Source of the DNA: Polytrichum commune | Lineage: Eukaryota > Streptophyta > Polytrichopsida > Polytrichales > Polytrichaceae | Reading direction: 5' to 3' | Assembly: GCA_950295325.1 (NCBI GenBank) | Contig: CATNTY010000046.1 | Coordinates: 1-24,416 of the forward strand | DNA: 24,416 nucleotides | Part shown: piece by piece, positions 20,795-24,416 of the stretch | Layout of the letters: each line of letters starts with the position of its first letter | Position numbering within the stretch: the first letter of the stretch is position 1 | Notes under the pieces: generated by a model | Told to the model about the DNA's origin: nothing | What the model saw: the letters and a program-made list of their open reading frames with translations, nothing else | Database searches by the model: none | Made by a program: the position numbers and the translations under genes

Positions 20795-21260
20795 TATCAC
20801 GAGATGTCAATATAGGTGTCCATTAAAGCACCATCTAAGAGTTGTAAACTTTTGTAGTAAGAAGTTCGAGCTTGGAATTTGAAAGGTCAAATGCCGGAGG
20901 AGGTCACCTAGATTAAAGGTTAGTGTGTACCCCACATGTACACAAAAGGGGGGGGGGGGGGGGGGGGGGGGGGGGGAGTTCCACTAGAAATGTGGTGCAT
21001 GAAAGATAAGGTCACTAGCTGCCCCAACTTCATAAATTTCAACTTTGAGGCTGTTGGAACTTGGATCTTCTCCAAAAATATGGAATGAAGAGATTGTTGT
21101 TCGTACACCTTCTTTATGGGGTTGACTTCTACATACAAGTGACTAATCAAACCAAATTTTGATTATAATAGTGGCCTATGGGCTCCATTGCCCTTCACAT
21201 CAAGGGTGGTATGAGAATTCCAAGTTCATAGGGATTGGACCCTCTACTTTAGGAAGTTAT
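20795..21260 (+). repeat. Dispersed repeat family B, copy 1
   Basis: Similar in the same orientation to 23365-23890. Shared blocks include ATAGGTG, TCTAAGAG, GAGCTTGG then GGAATTTGAAA, GGTCAAAT, CCCAACTT then TTCAACTTTG, a GTTGG(A/G)..TCTTCTC stretch, CACATACAAGTG in the form ACATACAAGTG, ATTGCCCT and AATTCCAA. A G29 homopolymer (20948-20976) occurs only in this copy. No protein homology was recognised. Confidence 0.6.
20948..20976 (+). repeat. G29 homopolymer
   Basis: Twenty-nine consecutive G residues, flanked by CACAAAA and AGTTCC. The run is long enough to form G-quadruplexes. Its exact length in the genome is uncertain because sequencing commonly miscounts such runs. Confidence 0.95.
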
Positions 21261-22462
21261 ACAAGCTTTGTTTTGAGTCCTACGATGGTTCAATTTCAAT
21301 CATCATATTTCTCTATGAGAGTTATTTGTGAACATCTGCAAGCAAGATCTAATACATGGATTCTTGGCATGTTCAAGATGTTAATTTAGCTCACAACCAT
21401 GCGAATGTTATTTTTAAATCATTTGAATTTGTAGCTATAACTTTTCTTGAATGTAAAGAAAATCTTTCATCTTATGAAAATTCCAATTTGCAAATACCAC
21501 CCATTTAGAATGAGAGTGAGAGAGAGATGTAAAAAAAACCAAAAAAAAATCATAAGCCCAAAAAACAACACCTTGACCATGAGTCTTTTCTTAAGTGGAT
21601 GTCTGGGAGATCACAAATATTTGTCATTTAGAGCATTTCTCGATCTATAAAATTACATAGTATATCATTTTTTACTATGAGAAAGTGATTTTCTCAAGTG
21701 CAATGCATATAGTTAGCAAACACTAATTTGGTGGAAAAAGCTATATCCTTGTCAAAAATTTATAGCATACCAAATGGTTTGAATCCGCTTGAATGATTGA
21801 AATAAAAATTGTGTAGAAAACACAAAGGCACACCTTAATGCAGTGGTTGTAGTGTTACGGATAAGGACCTAGTTGAAGAAAAAAAAATCTCACCAAACCC
21901 TTAAAACTTGGGATCTTTGAAACGGAAAAAAAGCATAGAGCCTTTGCAGGTTATGTCCTTCCTAACATAATGAGCGGGAGAGGTTGCCAACGACAAAGTC
22001 GGGTCGTATGAGGAGATGATGCTCTTAAATGGACACATCCATAATTTCAACATGGATGGATGCGTTTAACGATGAAAAAAGTTTACATAAATGCACGTAT
22101 CAAATGCAAACTAAAAAAAATGAGTGTTGACCTTGCACTATAAGCATATGAGTCATGGGTGATTAATTTGTGTCACTGGAAATTTGTTTTACGTCACTAG
22201 AAACCTTGCAAATCTACCATAATTGCATATTTGCATTGCTTTTTTACCAACACAAGGCAGTTGTCTAGGACCTCCACATATTGGTAGACTTCTTCTTCTT
22301 CTTCTTCTTCTTGAAAGATATGCCCAAATCAATATCTTCATAATTTTGACGAGTCACTCATAGATTCCTTGCACATTGAATAGATTTTGATGGGTGCATG
22401 CATTGCAAACTTGCACTGCTTAAATTGGTCATTGTCCACTTAAGACATGCTATTGTCTAGGG
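21261..22462. other. Gene-free stretch between dispersed repeats
   Basis: AT-rich with several A-runs. GTCACTAGAAACCTTGCAAATCTACC (from 22193) weakly resembles the CACTA-like end at 3482, including the AAATCTACC block. No gene seen. Confidence 0.45.
22289..22312 (+). repeat. (CTT)8 microsatellite
   Basis: Eight perfect CTT units in otherwise anonymous AT-rich DNA, about 150 bases before dispersed repeat family A copy 2. Confidence 0.95.
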
Positions 22463-23030
22463 ATGGACTCTTCATACGAACTAGTTTGAGTGTAAGAAGT
22501 GATATTGCTTGAGGCATTAGCGTAGATAGTATACAGAAGGGAGAAGTGTATTGTTTACTTTGGTGTGTACATTTAAAAGGCTATTAGGAATCTTGAAGTA
22601 AAGCTAGATGTACAAAAGGGGCCTATAAGATTTAGAATTTGTTGTGACAATAGTTGTGCTAGTTTCATTCACTTTACATTTTCATCCATTGTTATTATTG
22701 CCTAGCTTCAATGACATGTGTTTTAGGAGCATATTATTATGAGCTACATCCTATGAATGAAAAAGTGGTCAATGACTTTCTCATGGTAAAGTGAAAGAGG
22801 TTGTATATGTAATTAAGATCTATTTATTTCTTAATTTATATTTTGTGTATGTAGTGGAGGCATTTATCATGGTAAATTGAAAACCTTAGTATAAATAATG
22901 AGTGCATTTTCTAGTCTACTATTAGTATGTTTACATTTTTATCTAAAAATAATCACATATATCGTGGAGTTTTATTTCATAGTCATCCATGCATGTTCTT
23001 TAGGTCTCCAATGAAGATTCCACCCCCCGG
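22463..23030 (+). repeat. Dispersed repeat family A, copy 2
   Basis: Second copy of the unit at 1734-2455, same orientation, about 20.6-20.7 kb away. The copies are clearly diverged by substitutions and indels. Together with the intact TPD1-like gene between them, this argues against their being the two ends of one recent element. The TATA-like AGTATAAATA is kept at 22890-22897. Confidence 0.7.
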
Positions 23031-23364
23031 ATAAGTATATGTACATTGAGCTGCCAATTGGTGACATGAGAAAACAACCAAAAGACCAATTTGGCCTATC
23101 AAAGAGACATAAGACCTCCTTAACTTTCACATGGACACCTTTTGGAATTCACCATATATAAAAATTTGATAACAAAATTAATCATATGACCATCTATTAG
23201 CAATTTCAGTCAAAAATCATCAGAGTTGAGCTTGCTATTTTATTCATTTATAATACTAGGAGCATGTTCTTTGAATCATTAAAAGGAAAGTCATTAATGA
23301 TTTATATGGAATTTTTTTTTCATAATCTATGGACATTTCATACTTGGATGCATGTATGTGTACA

Positions 23365-23890
23365 GTAGAATCCACCATAGATTGCAGTTGGTGATAGGTG
23401 CACTCTTGAACCGTCTTCTAAGAGATCAAGTTCAAAGTTTGAGCTTGGTTTTGGAATTTGAAAAACTTTCATCTAAGGTCAAATTATCAAGAGTTGGACC
23501 AATCTTCAAGACTTTGACCATGTGCAGAAATGGTTGGCATGTGGACTCCATATCTAAAAATTCTAACTCTTGCACACATGTAATTTAAGCATATAGAAGC
23601 ATTTCTATTTTTATTTAACGTCTTCATTCATCCCGTCATCCAAATTTTATGAAAACAAGAATATCATTACTTGTCCCAACTTGAGAACTTCAACTTTGCA
23701 ATCGTTGGGTCTTCTCAAACTTTGTTGAACAAAAGCTATTTTCTTTTCATATCTTCATAATGGAGTTGGTTTCCACATACAAGTGGTCAATTATAAAATT
23801 TGTTGGTGATAGCGGGTCGAATTGCCCTCAACTTCAAAAATAATATGAAAATTCCAACTTCAATGGAATGCACTGATGGGCAATAAAATG
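23365..23890 (+). repeat. Dispersed repeat family B, copy 2
   Basis: Diverged direct copy of 20795-21260, about 2.6 kb downstream and without the G-tract. It lies between family A copy 2 and the LINE fragment. The stretch 23031-23364 that separates it from family A is AT-rich with no recognised content. Confidence 0.6.
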
Positions 23891-24055
23891 TTGAGGTATT
23901 GAGATGTCAACGGGAGAATGGTTTCAAAGAAAAGAGAGTAGATTACAAGCTATTTGATGCTTAAAAGTCCATTTGATTCAAGATCCACAAAATATAAGTT
24001 CCATCAATATTCTTGAGCGTCGAGCAAACCTCCATGGAACATCTAGAATTTTAAT

Positions 24056-24416
24056 CTGATAGCTAAGAAGTTGAACTATTGGAGCACGATGAAACTCTCA
24101 CTAGCCGGAAGAGCAGTCATTTGTAACCAGGTATTGCTATCAACCCTATGGTTCTTCATTACGGTATGGGGAGGCTCCAATAAAATCTTATGCAAGATTC
24201 GGGGAGCAATTCGTAATTACCTCTGGTCAGGGAAGGAGCAACTTACACGTACCAGAGTAAGCTAGAGAGAATGTTCTCTAAAGAAGAAATACAGTGGTCT
24301 TGGATTGGTGGACCCGGAGGCGGCCAAGACCAATCTCCTATGTAAGTGGATAGTAAAGGCAATGGAACCTGGTGAGTCCAATCTCCAAATAATGCTAAGG
24401 TATAGATTGGCTAGGT
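24056..24416 (+). mobile_element. Broken LINE (non-LTR retrotransposon) reverse transcriptase, 3' part
   Basis: One frame reads from about 24056 to the window edge. It contains KKLNYWSTMKLSLAGRAVI and NQVLLSTLWFF, then IRGAIRNYLWSG, and after a stop SGLGLVDPEAAKTNLLCKWI. This is the pattern of plant L1-type LINE polyproteins just C-terminal to the catalytic palm (the LSLAGR...NQVLL...FLWSG...GGLGL series). The YADD catalytic box and everything upstream are missing: 24044-24046 is an in-frame stop, and no homology is visible before about 24056. A TAG at 24263-24265 falls where the family usually has a conserved Trp codon, so the copy cannot make the full enzyme. The reading frame resumes unshifted after it and runs off the window. 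It is a 5'-truncated, inactive copy. Confidence 0.85.

Noticed and set aside
20920-21150. Minus-strand frame with a Pro run
   Set aside because: The Pro run is only the translation of the G29 homopolymer; the rest matches no family and is in a dispersed repeat.
1734-23030. One giant LTR retrotransposon with family A copies as its LTRs
   Set aside because: The copies are too diverged, differ by about 130 bases, and enclose an intact host gene without any gag or pol between them.

Overview
The window looks like nuclear DNA of a land plant, most likely a seedless one (bryophyte or other spore-bearing plant). Two things support this: the only well-supported gene belongs to the plant-specific TPD1 family, and the right edge holds a broken plant-type LINE reverse transcriptase. 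The rest is AT-rich, gene-poor sequence with microsatellites, eukaryote-style core promoter motifs, a PIF/Harbinger-type MITE and several diverged repeat families. No bacterial operon structure, Shine-Dalgarno sites, CRISPR array, rRNA or tRNA was seen. The exact species cannot be read from the sequence.

Layout, left to right. 1-1733: anonymous sequence with a foldback near 308-390. 1734-2455: first copy of a dispersed repeat; its second copy is at 22463-23030. 2456-4270: anonymous. 4270-4930: four degraded tandem units. 4931-6335: anonymous. 6336-6974 (minus): an intact, intronless 212-residue TPD1-like secreted cysteine-rich protein, with a TATA box at 7043-7049 and two tandem W-box cores just upstream. 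7260-8910: its upstream flank, unusually dense in microsatellites. 9768-9840: a near-perfect palindrome with a 3-nt loop. 9841-12800: mostly anonymous, with one unassigned coding-like patch at 11374-11948. 12822-13083: a dense cluster of TGTCA/TGACA motifs. 14116-14502: a Tourist-like MITE with TTA target duplication. 14951-15675: diverged repeats ending in a long inverted repeat. 16053-17216: a tandem array of about 203-bp units. 17217-17770: GC-richer, promoter-like sequence. 19386-19940: a diverged tandem duplication. 20795-21260 and 23365-23890: two copies of another dispersed repeat, the first holding a 29-base G homopolymer. 24056-24416: the 3' part of a LINE reverse transcriptase, broken by a stop and continuing past the window.

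There is therefore one functional-looking gene, probably a peptide or protein ligand for a leucine-rich-repeat receptor kinase, in repeat-rich intergenic DNA. I found no multi-gene system. The most unusual items are structural: the palindrome, the MITE, the 203-bp array with its recurrent short open frame and splice-donor-like motif, and the G29 run.
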